Shown: positions 1 through 8,789 of the stretch, piece by piece | How positions within the stretch are numbered: position 1 is the stretch's first letter | Layout: each line of letters opens with the position of its first letter | Source: Amycolatopsis bullii | GTDB lineage: Bacteria > Actinomycetota > Actinomycetes > Mycobacteriales > Pseudonocardiaceae | DNA length: 64,000 nucleotides | Direction: 5' to 3' | Assembly: GCF_014654205.1 (NCBI RefSeq) | Contig: NZ_BNAW01000004.1 | Coordinates: forward strand, 124,001-188,000 | Translations under genes and position numbers: made by a program | The notes under the pieces: generated by a model | The model's database searches: none | What the model saw: the letters and a program-made list of their open reading frames with translations, nothing else | Told to the model about the DNA's origin: nothing

Positions 1-525
1 GCGCGCGGTGTGCACGCCGCCGTAGGCCGCGGCGCGGTGAACCGACGGCAGCCAGCCGAAGATCGGCAGCTCGGGCCGCAGGACGCGCAGCGCGCCCACG
101 GCGGTGTCGAGGTACTGCACGGTGAGCTTGGCCGGCAGCACCGCGGGCCGGCCGCGCAGCGCCACCGCCAGCCGCGGTTGCGCCGCGAGGTAGGCCTTGC
201 GCACGACGCGCCGCAGCGGGTCGGGCCGCAGGTAGCGCAGGCCGGTGCGCAGGTAGGTGGGTAACGGCGAGGGCAGTGTGTCCATGCTGCCGATCGCGAA
301 CACGACCGCGTCGACGTGGTGCAGGTCGGCCCAGACCCGCGGATCACCGGTCAGCGACCACCAGGCGTCGCGGGCGTTCCAGCCGATGCCCGCGACCAGA
401 TCGGCGGTGCCACCGAGGGCGGCGGCCGCGACATTGGGCCACAGCCGCGGCTCGTCCGCGGCGCAGGGTCCTTCGGGACCGTGAAAGCTCAGCGAATCGC
501 CGAACACGAGCAGGCGCGGCCCCAT
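1..525 (-). CDS. octT: Diglucosylglycerate octanoyltransferase OctT (3' end cut by window)
   Basis: Partial SGNH/GDSL-family protein: 175 residues are visible and the C-terminus runs off the left edge. The start is the ATG at 525, three bases past the gpgP stop. The GDSL block FGDSLS lies at residues 8-13, with Ser11 the expected nucleophile. In mycobacteria OctT adds octanoate to diglucosylglycerate, an early precursor of methylglucose lipopolysaccharides. The sequence shows only the hydrolase fold motif; the specific name rests on gene order, since nadD-rsfS-gpgP-octT is the order in M. tuberculosis. The catalytic Asp/His block would be past the window edge. It could otherwise be an unassigned SGNH hydrolase. 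Confidence 0.8.
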   Translation of the reverse strand, partial: MGPRLLVFGDSLSFHGPEGPCAADEPRLWPNVAAAALGGTADLVAGIGWNARDAWWSLTGDPRVWADLHHVDAVVFAIGSMDTLPSPLPTYLRTGLRYLRPDPLRRVVRKAYLAAQPRLAVALRGRPAVLPAKLTVQYLDTAVGALRVLRPELPIFGWLPSVHRAAAYGGVHTAR

Positions 526-528
526 CGG

Positions 529-1143
529 CTAGCCGTGCATCCCCGCGTTGTAGGCGTGCAGCCGCCACTTCCCGTCGCGACGGCCCAGCTCGACCCAGTG
601 GCAGTTCGAGATCCCGCCGAGGGACGGCCAGGTCGGCACCGGCAGGTTCAGCAGCCGCGCGGTCAGCGCGATGATCAGCCCGCCGTGCGCGGCCAGCAGC
701 ACGGTGTCGCCCGCCGCGGAGTTGGCCTGCTGCAGGTCGGTGACGACTTCGCCCGCGCGGTCGGCGACGTCGACGCGGCTCTCGCCGCCCGGCGGGGCCC
801 AGGTCGCGTCGGTGCGCCAGCGGTCGCGTTCACCGGGGTAGGCCTGGTCGACCTCCTCGCCGGTGAGCCCCTGCCATTCGCCCAGGTGCGTCTCGCGCAG
901 CCGCTTGTCGATGCGCAGCGGGACGCCGATGGCGTCGGTGAGCACGGTGGCGGTGTCGGTGGCCCGGCGCAGGTCGGAGGCGATGACGAGGTCCGGGGAG
1001 AAGCGGGCCAGTGCGGGCACCGCGAACCGGGCCTGGTTCCAGCCGCGGGGGGTCAGCGCCGAGTCGAGGTGACCCTGCATCCGCCCGGCGGCGTTGTAGT
1101 CCGTCTCGCCGTGACGCCAGAGCACCAGCCGCCGCGGGCTCAC
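529..1143 (-). CDS. gpgP: Glucosyl-3-phosphoglycerate phosphatase GpgP (histidine phosphatase family)
   Basis: Histidine phosphatase (phosphoglycerate mutase-like) of 204 residues. The RHGETDYN block at residues 10-17 carries the phospho-accepting His11, and AAHGGLI near residue 158 carries the second catalytic His. The mycobacterial orthologue dephosphorylates glucosyl-3-phosphoglycerate in methylglucose lipopolysaccharide synthesis. GTG at 1143 overlaps the rsfS stop (GTGA, 4 bp), so translation is probably coupled; an upstream extension of the frame is rsfS antisense noise and was not used. The place between rsfS and octT supports the specific name; by sequence alone it would be a generic cofactor-independent phosphatase. 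Confidence 0.85.
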   Translation of the reverse strand: MSPRRLVLWRHGETDYNAAGRMQGHLDSALTPRGWNQARFAVPALARFSPDLVIASDLRRATDTATVLTDAIGVPLRIDKRLRETHLGEWQGLTGEEVDQAYPGERDRWRTDATWAPPGGESRVDVADRAGEVVTDLQQANSAAGDTVLLAAHGGLIIALTARLLNLPVPTWPSLGGISNCHWVELGRRDGKWRLHAYNAGMHG

Positions 1144-1535
1144 GAGAGGTCCGGGTCCTCGTCGGCGGGTGGCTCCTCGAGACCTTCCACCTCGATGCGC
1201 GGGCAGTCCTTCCAGAGCCGCTCGAGGCCGTAGAAGGTGCGCTCTTCGACGTGCTGGACGTGCACGACGACGTCGACGTAGTCGAGCAGCACCCAGCGCC
1301 CTTCGCGGGCGCCTTCGCGGCGGACCGGCTTGTGGCCGCTCTCCCGCAGTTTTTCCTCGACGTTGTCGACGATCGCGCCGACGAGGCGCTCGTTGGACGC
1401 GGAGGCGATGACGAAGGCGTCGGTGATGACGAGCTGTTCGGACACGTCCAGCACGACGACGTCGCTGGCCTTCTTGTCCGCCGCCGCGTGGGCGGCCGCT
1501 ACGGCCAGCTCTCGAGCCTCGGACGTGGCTGCCAC
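1140..1535 (-). CDS. rsfS: Ribosome silencing factor RsfS
   Basis: 131-residue RsfS/Iojap protein. The family core is visible: an N-terminal helix (AVAAAHAAADKKASDV), the VVLDVSEQLVITDAFVIAS strand region, and the WVLLDYVDVVVHV segment. RsfS binds ribosomal protein L14 and blocks subunit joining when nutrients run low. The start is GTG at 1535; the frame stays open further upstream but there it loses similarity to the family. It ends in an acidic tail (ADEDPDLS). It lies 59 bp after nadD and overlaps gpgP by 4 bp, so nadD-rsfS-gpgP-octT is probably one transcript. Confidence 0.93.
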   Translation of the reverse strand: MAATSEARELAVAAAHAAADKKASDVVVLDVSEQLVITDAFVIASASNERLVGAIVDNVEEKLRESGHKPVRREGAREGRWVLLDYVDVVVHVQHVEERTFYGLERLWKDCPRIEVEGLEEPPADEDPDLS

Positions 1536-1594
1536 AGTGCTCCTTTTCGGATCGGGTTCGCCCGAGAAGGGTACCCGCAGGCACCGACAGTGGT

Positions 1595-2188
1595 TCAGTC
1601 GCTCTTCCGGTACAGGTCGTTCTTGGCGATGTAGCGGACGACGCCGTCGGGGACGAGGTACCAGACCGGCTCCCCGCGTTCGACCCGATCGCGGCAGCCG
1701 GTGGACGAAATGGCCATCGCGGTGACCTCGACGAGGCTCACCTTGCCGCTGGGCAGGTGGTGGGAGTTGAGCCGGTAACCGGGCCGCGTGACGCCGATGA
1801 AGTGCGCGAAGTCGAACAGCTCGTCGGCCTTGTGCCAGGTCAGGATCTGTTCGAGGGCGTCGGCGCCGGTGATGAAGAAGAGCTCGTCGTCGGGGTATTG
1901 GGCGTGCAGGTCGCGCAGGGTGTCGACGGTGTAGGTCGGGCCGCCGCGGTCGATGTCCACGCGGCTGACCGAGAAGACCGGGTTGGACGCGGTCGCGATC
2001 ACCGTCATCAGGTAGCGGTCCTCGGCCTTGGTCACCTCGCGGGCGGTCTTCTGCCACGGCTGCCCGGTGGGGACGAAGATCACCTCGTCGAGCTCGAACC
2101 GGGACTGGACCTCGCTGGCCGCGACGAGGTGGCCGTGGTGCACGGGGTCGAAGGTGCCGCCCATGACCCCGATCCGCCGTGGTGACAT
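1595..2188 (-). CDS. nadD: Nicotinate-nucleotide adenylyltransferase NadD
   Basis: 197-residue nucleotidyltransferase that makes nicotinate adenine dinucleotide from nicotinate mononucleotide and ATP, the penultimate step of NAD synthesis. [12 protein letters not shown] at residues 10-21 carries the (H/T)xGH ATP-binding motif, and the [10 protein letters not shown] segment near the C-terminus stands for the family's ISSTxxR motif with a Gly-Cys insertion pattern. The ATG at 2188 was chosen because the family begins a few residues before GGTFDP; the longer open frame upstream has no family similarity. First gene of the nadD-rsfS-gpgP-octT run; divergent from recQ, with a CRP-like palindrome at 2263-2278 between them. 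Confidence 0.95.
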   Translation of the reverse strand: MSPRRIGVMGGTFDPVHHGHLVAASEVQSRFELDEVIFVPTGQPWQKTAREVTKAEDRYLMTVIATASNPVFSVSRVDIDRGGPTYTVDTLRDLHAQYPDDELFFITGADALEQILTWHKADELFDFAHFIGVTRPGYRLNSHHLPSGKVSLVEVTAMAISSTGCRDRVERGEPVWYLVPDGVVRYIAKNDLYRKSD

Positions 2189-2262
2189 GACCGCAGAGCC
2201 TATAAGGCGCGGCGCCGGGAAGCCCGGTGCTCTTCGCCACCTCGCCCGACCGGGCCGCAGAC

Positions 2263-2278
2263 TGTGATTTGGATCACA
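2263..2278. promoter_or_regulatory. CRP/FNR-like operator, TGTGA-N6-TCACA
   Basis: The bases read TGTGATTTGGATCACA, an exact match to the TGTGA-N6-TCACA consensus of cAMP receptor protein regulators (Crp in mycobacteria, GlxR in corynebacteria). It lies 75 bp upstream of nadD and 84 bp upstream of recQ in the divergent intergenic region, so it could act on either gene. Binding is inferred from the match only. Confidence 0.6.
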
Positions 2279-2361
2279 ATACGGCCCGTATGCGTCGCGA
2301 ACGCTCCGTTCGCGACGCCGCCGATTCCCGATCTGTCGGTGGGATGGGGTAGACGTGGGAC

Positions 2362-4473
2362 GTGGACACGACCAGCACCACCTCAGCACTCCGCGACCGC
2401 GCCGAGACCCTCCTCCGGGCACTGGCCGGCGACTCGGCGAAGCTGCGCGAAGACCAATGGACCGCCATCGAGGCCTTGGTCGCGCAGCGGCGCCGCGCGC
2501 TGGTCGTGCAGCGCACCGGGTGGGGCAAGTCGGCGGTGTACTTCCTGGCCACGGCGTTGCTGCGGGAGCAGGGCAGCGGGCCGACGGTCATCGTCTCGCC
2601 CCTGCTGGCGCTGATGCGCAACCAGATCTCCGCGGCGGCGCGCGCCGGGATCCACGCGGCGACCATGAACTCCGCGAACGCGCAGGAGTGGGACCAGGTC
2701 CAGGCGTCGGTCGCGGCCGGCGAGGTCGACGTCCTGCTGGTCAGCCCCGAACGGCTGAACAACCCCGACTTCCGCGACAACGTGCTGCCGAAGCTGACCG
2801 CGAGCACCGGGCTGCTGGTGGTCGACGAGGCGCACTGCATTTCGGACTGGGGCCACGACTTCCGGCCGGACTACCGGCGGCTGCGCACCCTGCTGGGTGA
2901 CCTGCCGGAGGGCGTGCCGGTACTGGCGACGACGGCGACCGCGAACGACCGCGTGGTCACCGACGTCGCCGAGCAGCTGGGCCTCGGCACCGGCGCGGAC
3001 ACGCTGGTGCTGCGCGGCAGCCTCGACCGGGAAAGCCTGCGGCTGTCGGTGTGCCGGCTGCCGACGTCCCAGGCGCGGCTGGCCTGGCTCGCCGAGCACC
3101 TGGCCGAGCTGCCGGGTTCCGGGATCATCTACACGCTGACCGTGGCGGCGGCGCACGACGTCGCTTCGCTGCTGAAGGACCGCGGGTACCCGGTGGCGGC
3201 CTACACCGGCAAGACCGACCCGGCCGACCGGCAGGCGGCCGAGGACGACCTGCTCGCCAACCGCGTCAAGGCCTTGGTCGCGACGTCCGCGCTGGGCATG
3301 GGGTTCGACAAGCCGGACCTCGGGTTCGTCGTGCACCTCGGCGCGCCGTCGTCCCCGATCGCCTACTACCAGCAGGTCGGCCGCGCCGGGCGTGGCGTGG
3401 AACGCGCCGAGGTCGTGCTGCTGCCCGGCGAGGAGGACAAGGCGATCTGGGCGTACTTCGGGTCGCTGGCCTTCCCCGACGAGCTGCGGGTGACGCAGGT
3501 GCTGAACACCCTCGCGTACGCCGACCGTCCACTGTCGACGGCCGCGCTGGAGCCGTCGGTCGAGCTGTCCCGGTCACGGCTGGAAATGGTGCTCAAGGTG
3601 CTGGACGTCGACGGCGCCGTCCGGCGCGTGAAGGGCGGCTGGACGAGCACGGGCGAGGAGTGGCAGTACGACCGCGGGCGGTACCGGCGGGTCGCGGAGG
3701 CGCGCGACCGGGAGCAGGAGGCGATGCTCGGCTACCTCGCCACCGGCGGCTGCCGGATGGAGTACCTGCGGCGGCAGCTCGACGACCCCGAGGCGGCGCC
3801 GTGCGGGCGGTGTGACAACTGCACCGGGCAGCACTGGGACACGACCGTGGCCGAAGACGTCGCCGAAGCCACCCGCGAGCGGCTCCAGCGGCCTGGTGTC
3901 GAGGTCGCGCCGCGGAAGCAGTGGCCCACCGGGATGTCCTCTTTGGACGTTCCGGTCTCCGGCCGGATCTCCGCCGACGACCAGGCCGAGCCGGGCCAGG
4001 TGCTCGGGCGGCTCACCGACGTCGGCTGGGGCAACCGGCTGCGGGAGCTCGTCGGCCCCCAGGCGAAGGACGCCGAGGTACCGGACTCCGTGTTCAAGGC
4101 GTGCGTGCAGGTGCTCGCCGGCTGGCAGTGGGCGCAACGGCCGGTCGCGGTCGTCGCGGTGCCGTCGTCGACGCGGCCGCAACTGGTGTACAGCCTGGCG
4201 ACGCGGCTGGCCGAAATCGGCAGGCTCGACTTCCTCGGCGCGCTCGACGCCGAGGGGCCACCGCCGCGTCAGGCGAACAGCGCGCAACGGCTGGCCGACC
4301 TGTGGCGGCGGATGAGCATGCCCGCGGATCTCGCGCAGACGCTGCCGGGCGGACCGATCCTGCTGGTGGACGACGTCATCGACACCGGCTGGACGATGAC
4401 GCTGGCCGCGCGGCTGCTGCGGCGGGCCGGGGCGCCCGCGGTGCTGCCGTTCGCGTTGGCCAGCACGGCCTGA
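2362..4473 (+). CDS. recQ: RecQ-family ATP-dependent DNA helicase with C-terminal phosphoribosyltransferase-like domain
   Basis: 703 residues, GTG start. The helicase core shows TGWGKS (Walker A, residues 52-57), DEAH (155-158) followed by the RecQ aromatic-rich loop [14 protein letters not shown], and motif VI as [10 protein letters not shown] four-cysteine RecQ zinc site follows (GCRMEYLRR ... CGRCDNC). The usual HRDC tail is absent. Instead the last 150 or so residues look like a type I phosphoribosyltransferase: [13 protein letters not shown] at 667-679 matches the PRPP-binding loop pattern with two Asp followed by TG. Such proteins unwind 3'-overhang DNA in repair; the role of the tail is not known to me. 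Followed after 91 bp by argS. Confidence 0.88.
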   Translation: MDTTSTTSALRDRAETLLRALAGDSAKLREDQWTAIEALVAQRRRALVVQRTGWGKSAVYFLATALLREQGSGPTVIVSPLLALMRNQISAAARAGIHAATMNSANAQEWDQVQASVAAGEVDVLLVSPERLNNPDFRDNVLPKLTASTGLLVVDEAHCISDWGHDFRPDYRRLRTLLGDLPEGVPVLATTATANDRVVTDVAEQLGLGTGADTLVLRGSLDRESLRLSVCRLPTSQARLAWLAEHLAELPGSGIIYTLTVAAAHDVASLLKDRGYPVAAYTGKTDPADRQAAEDDLLANRVKALVATSALGMGFDKPDLGFVVHLGAPSSPIAYYQQVGRAGRGVERAEVVLLPGEEDKAIWAYFGSLAFPDELRVTQVLNTLAYADRPLSTAALEPSVELSRSRLEMVLKVLDVDGAVRRVKGGWTSTGEEWQYDRGRYRRVAEARDREQEAMLGYLATGGCRMEYLRRQLDDPEAAPCGRCDNCTGQHWDTTVAEDVAEATRERLQRPGVEVAPRKQWPTGMSSLDVPVSGRISADDQAEPGQVLGRLTDVGWGNRLRELVGPQAKDAEVPDSVFKACVQVLAGWQWAQRPVAVVAVPSSTRPQLVYSLATRLAEIGRLDFLGALDAEGPPPRQANSAQRLADLWRRMSMPADLAQTLPGGPILLVDDVIDTGWTMTLAARLLRRAGAPAVLPFALASTA

Positions 4474-4564
4474 GGGAAGGAGGCAGGCGGTAAACCCTTC
4501 GTCATCGGCCGGTCACGCTCGCTACGCTGCGGGCTTTCACGACCGAGCCGAAGGAGGGGACACC

Positions 4565-6289
4565 GTGCAGCAGACCGCCGACGTTACCGAGGAGCTGGCG
4601 CGCCGCGTGGTGGCCGCCGCCGGTCAGGCACTGGACGTCGAACTCACGCCGGAACAGGCGCTGGTCCAGGCGTCCCCGCGGGAAGGCGTCGACTTCCAGG
4701 CCAACCTCGCGATGAGCCTGGGCAAGCAGCTCGGCCGTCCGCCGCGCGAGGTCGCCGGGCTCATCGCCGGAGCGCTGGAGCTCGACGGGATCGCCGATCC
4801 GCCGGAAGTCGCCGGGCCGGGCTTCCTGAATTTCGTGCTGCGCCGGGACTGGCTCGAAGGGCGCACCGGCGCACTGCTCGGCGATCCTCGCCTCGGTGTG
4901 CCGGAAACTCCCGCGCCCCGGCGGATCGCGCTCGACTACAGCAGCCCGAACGTGGCCAAGGAAATGCACGTCGGGCACCTGCGCTCGTCGGTGATCGGCG
5001 ACGCACTCGCCCGCCTGCTGCGGTTCGCCGGCCACGAAGTGCTGCCGCACAACCACCTCGGCGACTGGGGCACGCCGTTCGGCATGCTCATCGAGCACCT
5101 CCTCGACGTCTCCGCCGGGCAACGCGCCATCGCCGACCTCGACGCCTTCTATCGCGAAGCACGCCGGAAGTTCGACAGCGACGAAGAGTTCGCGACTCGG
5201 GCGCGGACTCGTGTCGTCAAGCTGCAGGGCGGCGACGAAGACACCCTCGCCGTCTGGCAGGAGCTCGTCGACGAGTCGACCCGGCACTTCAACGAGGTCT
5301 ACGACCTGCTGGGGATCTCCTTGACCGACAAGGACATCTACGGCGAGAGCTTCTACAACCCGTACCTCGCCGCTGTGGTCGCCGACCTCGAGGCAGCCGG
5401 TCTCACCGAAGTCAGCGACGGCGCGATCTGCGTGTTCCCCGAAGGATTCCGCAACCGCGACGGCGACCGGCTGCCGCTGATCGTCCGCAAGCGCGACGGC
5501 GGTTACGGGTACGCAGCCACGGACCTGGCGACCGTCCGGTACTGGACCGCCGAACGCGGCGCCACCGACCTGCTCTACGTCGTCGGAACGCCGCAGGCGC
5601 AGCACTTCGCGATGGTGTTCGCCGCCTGCCGCGCCGCGGGCTGGCTGACCGGGCACGCCGAGCACGTCGGCTTCGGCACGGTGCTGGGCGCGGACGGCAA
5701 GGCCATGCGGACCCGGGCCGGCGAAACCGTCAAGCTGGTGGACCTGCTCACCGAAGCCGTGACGCAGGCCGCCGCGGTCGTCGCCGAACGCAGTGAGCTC
5801 GACGCGGCAGGGCAAGCCGAAGTCGCCCGGGCCGTCGGCATCGGCGCCGTCAAGTACGCGGACCTGTCCGGTGACCGCGAGCGCGACTACGTCTTCGCCT
5901 GGGACCGGATGCTGGCCAAGGAGGGCAACACCTCGGTGTACCTCCAGTACGCGCACGCGCGGACGCAGTCGATCCTGCGGAAGGCGGGCGGACTGCCCGA
6001 AGGCACCGACGTCGTGCTTGAAGCGCCGGCGGAACGGGCGTTGGCCCTGAAGCTGCTCAGGTTCGGCGAAGCATTGAAGGCAGCGACAAGCGCGTACGCG
6101 CCGCACAAGCTCTGTACGTACCTGTACGAAACCGCGGTCGCTTTCTCGCGGTTCTTCGAGGAATGCCCCGTGCTGAAGGCGTCTTCGCCGGAGTTACGGG
6201 CGTCGCGGCTGAGGCTGACGGCACTGACGTCGCAGGTACTCGTTCTGGGGCTCGAACTGCTCGGCATCGAAACGCCCGAACGGCTTTAG
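4565..6289 (+). CDS. argS: Arginine--tRNA ligase
   Basis: 574-residue class I aminoacyl-tRNA synthetase that charges tRNA-Arg. Domains: Arg-S N-terminal additional domain (about 1-95), catalytic core with HVGH at 135-138 (HIGH), the degenerate KMSKS-like stretch GADGKAMRTRAGETVK, and a C-terminal DALR anticodon-binding domain rich in Arg/Leu. GTG at 4565 follows the strong Shine-Dalgarno AAGGAGGGG. In many actinobacteria the housekeeping argS sits beside lysA-hom-thrC; here it sits alone between recQ and a TetR gene, so it may be a second copy, which cannot be judged from this window. It overlaps the convergent TetR gene by 4 bp. Confidence 0.95.
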   Translation: MQQTADVTEELARRVVAAAGQALDVELTPEQALVQASPREGVDFQANLAMSLGKQLGRPPREVAGLIAGALELDGIADPPEVAGPGFLNFVLRRDWLEGRTGALLGDPRLGVPETPAPRRIALDYSSPNVAKEMHVGHLRSSVIGDALARLLRFAGHEVLPHNHLGDWGTPFGMLIEHLLDVSAGQRAIADLDAFYREARRKFDSDEEFATRARTRVVKLQGGDEDTLAVWQELVDESTRHFNEVYDLLGISLTDKDIYGESFYNPYLAAVVADLEAAGLTEVSDGAICVFPEGFRNRDGDRLPLIVRKRDGGYGYAATDLATVRYWTAERGATDLLYVVGTPQAQHFAMVFAACRAAGWLTGHAEHVGFGTVLGADGKAMRTRAGETVKLVDLLTEAVTQAAAVVAERSELDAAGQAEVARAVGIGAVKYADLSGDRERDYVFAWDRMLAKEGNTSVYLQYAHARTQSILRKAGGLPEGTDVVLEAPAERALALKLLRFGEALKAATSAYAPHKLCTYLYETAVAFSRFFEECPVLKASSPELRASRLRLTALTSQVLVLGLELLGIETPERL

Positions 6290-6861
6290 CGAGCGGCGAG
6301 GAGCGCCACCAGTTCGTCCGCCAGACCGCGGTCGACCGGTTCGCGCGTCGCGAGGAGCCGGTACCAGAGCGTCCCGAACACGACGTCGATCACCGTGCCG
6401 GGGCGCACGCCGGCCGGAAGTTCGCCACGCTCGCCGGCGCGGTCGACGAGCGTGGCGAGCGCGTCGCGGCGGCGGAACAGGAAGTCCTCGCGGAAGCGCT
6501 TGCCGAACTCCGGGTCGATCTGCGCCTGGGCCATCAGCGCCCGGAGCGTGTCCGCGACCGGGGACTTCCCGCCCAGCTCGAAAGTGCTGCCCAGGAACCG
6601 GGCCAGGTCGGCGCGGAAGGAGCCCTGGTCGGGGACGGGGATCTGCAGGTCGGCCTTCGTCGCGAGCGCGTCGAGCAGGACGTCGGCCTTCGACGGCCAC
6701 CAGCGGTAGATCGTCTGCTTGCCGACGCCCGAGCGGGCGGCGATGCCTTCGATGGTCAGTGCGCCGTAGCCGGCCTCCGCGACCAGTTCGAGGGTCGCGG
6801 CGAGGATCGCCAGCCGGCTCTGCTCACTGCGCTTGCGGCCGGGGCGGGACTGGTCGGTCAT
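6286..6861 (-). CDS. TetR-family transcriptional regulator
   Basis: 191 residues. The helix-turn-helix is at about residues 12-60, with the recognition helix region SGVGKQTIYRWWPSKADVL typical of TetR proteins; the C-terminal half is the TetR_C_33-like ligand/dimer region (FGTLWYRLLATREPVDRGLADELV). The ATG at 6861 is the first family-consistent start. It is divergent from the SDR gene at 6923 with 61 bp between, so it probably represses that gene and itself; an imperfect inverted repeat lies in the gap (6884-6910). The ligand is unknown. Confidence 0.9.
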   Translation of the reverse strand: MTDQSRPGRKRSEQSRLAILAATLELVAEAGYGALTIEGIAARSGVGKQTIYRWWPSKADVLLDALATKADLQIPVPDQGSFRADLARFLGSTFELGGKSPVADTLRALMAQAQIDPEFGKRFREDFLFRRRDALATLVDRAGERGELPAGVRPGTVIDVVFGTLWYRLLATREPVDRGLADELVALLAAR

Positions 6862-6883
6862 GGGCTCCGATGGTAGCGTCAAT

Positions 6884-6910
6884 TTTGAAACGAGACGTAC
6901 CGGTTCGAAA
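6884..6910. promoter_or_regulatory. Candidate TetR operator, imperfect inverted repeat
   Basis: TTTGAAAC (6884-6891) and GTTCGAAA (6903-6910) form 8-bp arms with two mismatches around an 11-bp centre. The site is in the 61-bp gap between the divergent TetR and SDR genes, where an autoregulatory operator would be expected. The symmetry is weak, so this is only a candidate. Confidence 0.35.
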
Positions 6911-6922
6911 TGGGGAACAAGC

Positions 6923-7636
6923 ATGAGCATCGCTCTCGTGGCCGGCGGCACTTCGGGCATCGGCCTGGCGACCGCGCGACGGCTGCAGCAGCGGGGATAC
7001 GACGTCCACGTCACCGGGCGGGGCAAGGAGCGCCTCGATGAGGTGGCCGCGAGCGACCCATCGCTGACCGGACACCAGGCCGACGGCGGCGACGCCACGG
7101 CGATGGGCGCGCTGGCGTCGTCGCTGGGTACGGTCGACGTGCTGGTCGTGAGCCTGTCCGGCGCGGAAGGCATGGGTCCGGTCGAGACGCTGGACCTCGC
7201 GATGCTGCGGCGGGCGTTCGACGCGAAGTTCTGGGCCCACCTGACGACGATCCAGGCCGTGCTGCCGCACCTGGCGGCGGCCGGGTCGATCACCCTGCTC
7301 AGCGCGATCACGGCCCGGGCGGCGATGGCCGGCACGGCCGGGATCGGCGCGCTGAACGCGGCAATCGAGGGGCTGGTCAAGCCGCTGGCGGTCGAGCTCG
7401 CGCCGAGGCGGGTGAACGCCGTGTCGCCGGGAGTGGTCGACACGGCGTGGTGGAGCGGGTTCCCGGCGGAAATGCGGGAGGGATTCTTCGCGCAGACGGC
7501 GGCGGCGATCCCGGTCCGCCGCGTCGCGACGGCGGACGATGTCGCGGAGGTGGTGACGCTCGCGGCCACGAACCCGAACCTGACGGGGACGGTCCTGGAA
7601 GCCGACGGCGGGGCCCGGCTGGTCTCGCTGGGGTGA
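6923..7636 (+). CDS. Short-chain dehydrogenase/reductase-like protein lacking the Tyr/Lys catalytic pair
   Basis: 237 residues. The N-terminal Rossmann motif GGTSGIG (TGxxxGIG type) at about residues 8-14 is intact, so a nucleotide cofactor should bind. At the place of the catalytic YxxxK the sequence reads GIGALNAAIEGLVKPLAVELAP, where the aligned Tyr is Ile and the Lys is Asn. It therefore resembles the divergent SDR group that keeps the fold but not the classic tetrad. The catalytic Ser is recognisable in LLSAIT. ATG at 6923 follows GGGGA. The gene is divergent from a TetR gene that probably controls it. Substrate unknown; it may be a non-classical reductase or an NAD(P)H sensor. Confidence 0.85.
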   Translation: MSIALVAGGTSGIGLATARRLQQRGYDVHVTGRGKERLDEVAASDPSLTGHQADGGDATAMGALASSLGTVDVLVVSLSGAEGMGPVETLDLAMLRRAFDAKFWAHLTTIQAVLPHLAAAGSITLLSAITARAAMAGTAGIGALNAAIEGLVKPLAVELAPRRVNAVSPGVVDTAWWSGFPAEMREGFFAQTAAAIPVRRVATADDVAEVVTLAATNPNLTGTVLEADGGARLVSLG

Positions 7637-7640
7637 GGGC

Positions 7641-7670
7641 AGGCGGCACTTTCACGTGAAAGTGCCGCCT
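7641..7670. repeat. Perfect 30-bp intergenic palindrome (hairpin, probable bidirectional terminator)
   Basis: Two 15-base arms, AGGCGGCACTTTCAC and its exact reverse complement, abut with no spacer at 7655/7656. The element fills the 43-bp gap between the convergent SDR and proB genes. No U-tract follows in either direction, so it would be an I-shaped actinobacterial terminator. The inner ACTTTCACGTGAAAGT core is of a kind I associate with dispersed intergenic repeats in Amycolatopsis; that link is from memory and was not searched. Confidence 0.75.
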
Positions 7671-7679
7671 GGGGTTGGG

Positions 7680-8789
7680 TCAGCGGCGGAGAGGGACGAG
7701 GTCGTCGGCGTGGACGACCTCGCGGCGCTGCTCAGCCGGGAGTTCTGGGGTCGAGCGGCCAATCAGGTCCGGGAGCTCCGTCGCGTCGAAGGCGACCACT
7801 CCGCGGGCCACCGGGCGGTCCTTGGTGTCGACCAGGTCGACCACGTCGCCGGCCTGGAAGTCGCCGTCCACGCCGGTGATGCCCGCCGCCAGAAGAGACC
7901 TGCGGCGGCGGACCACCGCGGTCACCGCGCCGTCGTCGAGGCGGAGCTTGCCCGTGGTGTCCGCCGCGTAGCCCAGCCAGAACCGCCGGGCCGACAAGCG
8001 CGTGTCCGCCGGGGCGAACGCCGTTCCCGGGGAAGCCGAGGTCAACGCCGCCGAGGCTTCCGAGGCCGCCGCCAGCAGGACCGGAATACCCGCTCCCGCC
8101 GCCGTGCGGGCGGCCGCGAGCTTGGACACCATGCCGCCCGTGCCCAGGCCGGAGCTGGACATGCCGACCGAAATACCGTCCACATCGGACTCCGAGAGGA
8201 CCTCGGTCAGCTTGCGGGTCGCGCCGCCGCGGGGGTCGCCGTCGTACAGGCCGTCCACATCGGACAGGAGGACCAGCGCGTCGGCGCCGATCAGGTGGGC
8301 CACCAGGGCGGCCAGGCGGTCGTTGTCGCCGAAGCGGATTTCCTCGGTGGCCACCGTGTCGTTCTCGTTGACCACCGGGACCGCGCCCAGCGCCAGCAGC
8401 CGCGAAAACGTCCGCTGCGCGTTGCGGTAGTGCGACCGGCGGACGACGTCGTCCGACGTCAGCAGCACCTGCCCGACCGTCAGCGAGTACCGCCCGAACG
8501 ACTCGGCGTACGCGTGCGCCAGCGCCAGCTGCCCGACGCTCGCCGCCGCCTGCTGCGTGGCGAGGTCACGCGGGCGCTTGCCCAGGGAAAGCGGGGCCAG
8601 GCCGGCCCCGATCGCCCCCGAGGACACCAGGACGATCTGAGTCTCCCGGGCGACGCGCTCGGCGATCGCGTCGACCAGCGCGTCCAGGCGGGCCACGTCG
8701 AGCCCGCTGCCCGCCGTGGTCAGCGCCGACGACCCGACCTTGACCACCAGCCGGCGAGCAGAAGCGATCGCCTCGCGAGTGCCGCTCAC
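7680..8789 (-). CDS. proB: Glutamate 5-kinase ProB
   Basis: 369 residues, first step of proline synthesis (ATP-dependent phosphorylation of glutamate). An amino acid kinase domain occupies about 1-260: [10 protein letters not shown] at 15-24, [10 protein letters not shown] near 54-63, VVNENDTV, and the [12 protein letters not shown] substrate-loop region. A C-terminal PUA domain follows (about 280-360). The GTG start at 8789 overlaps the obgE stop by 4 bp (GTGA), so it should be translationally coupled to obgE. proA is not adjacent in this window. Confidence 0.96.
   Translation of the reverse strand: MSGTREAIASARRLVVKVGSSALTTAGSGLDVARLDALVDAIAERVARETQIVLVSSGAIGAGLAPLSLGKRPRDLATQQAAASVGQLALAHAYAESFGRYSLTVGQVLLTSDDVVRRSHYRNAQRTFSRLLALGAVPVVNENDTVATEEIRFGDNDRLAALVAHLIGADALVLLSDVDGLYDGDPRGGATRKLTEVLSESDVDGISVGMSSSGLGTGGMVSKLAAARTAAGAGIPVLLAAASEASAALTSASPGTAFAPADTRLSARRFWLGYAADTTGKLRLDDGAVTAVVRRRRSLLAAGITGVDGDFQAGDVVDLVDTKDRPVARGVVAFDATELPDLIGRSTPELPAEQRREVVHADDLVPLRR

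Noticed and set aside
2362-4473. Phage-defence system around the RecQ/PRTase gene
   Set aside because: Neighbours are nadD and argS, both housekeeping genes; no nuclease, toxin, methylase or transposase is beside it.
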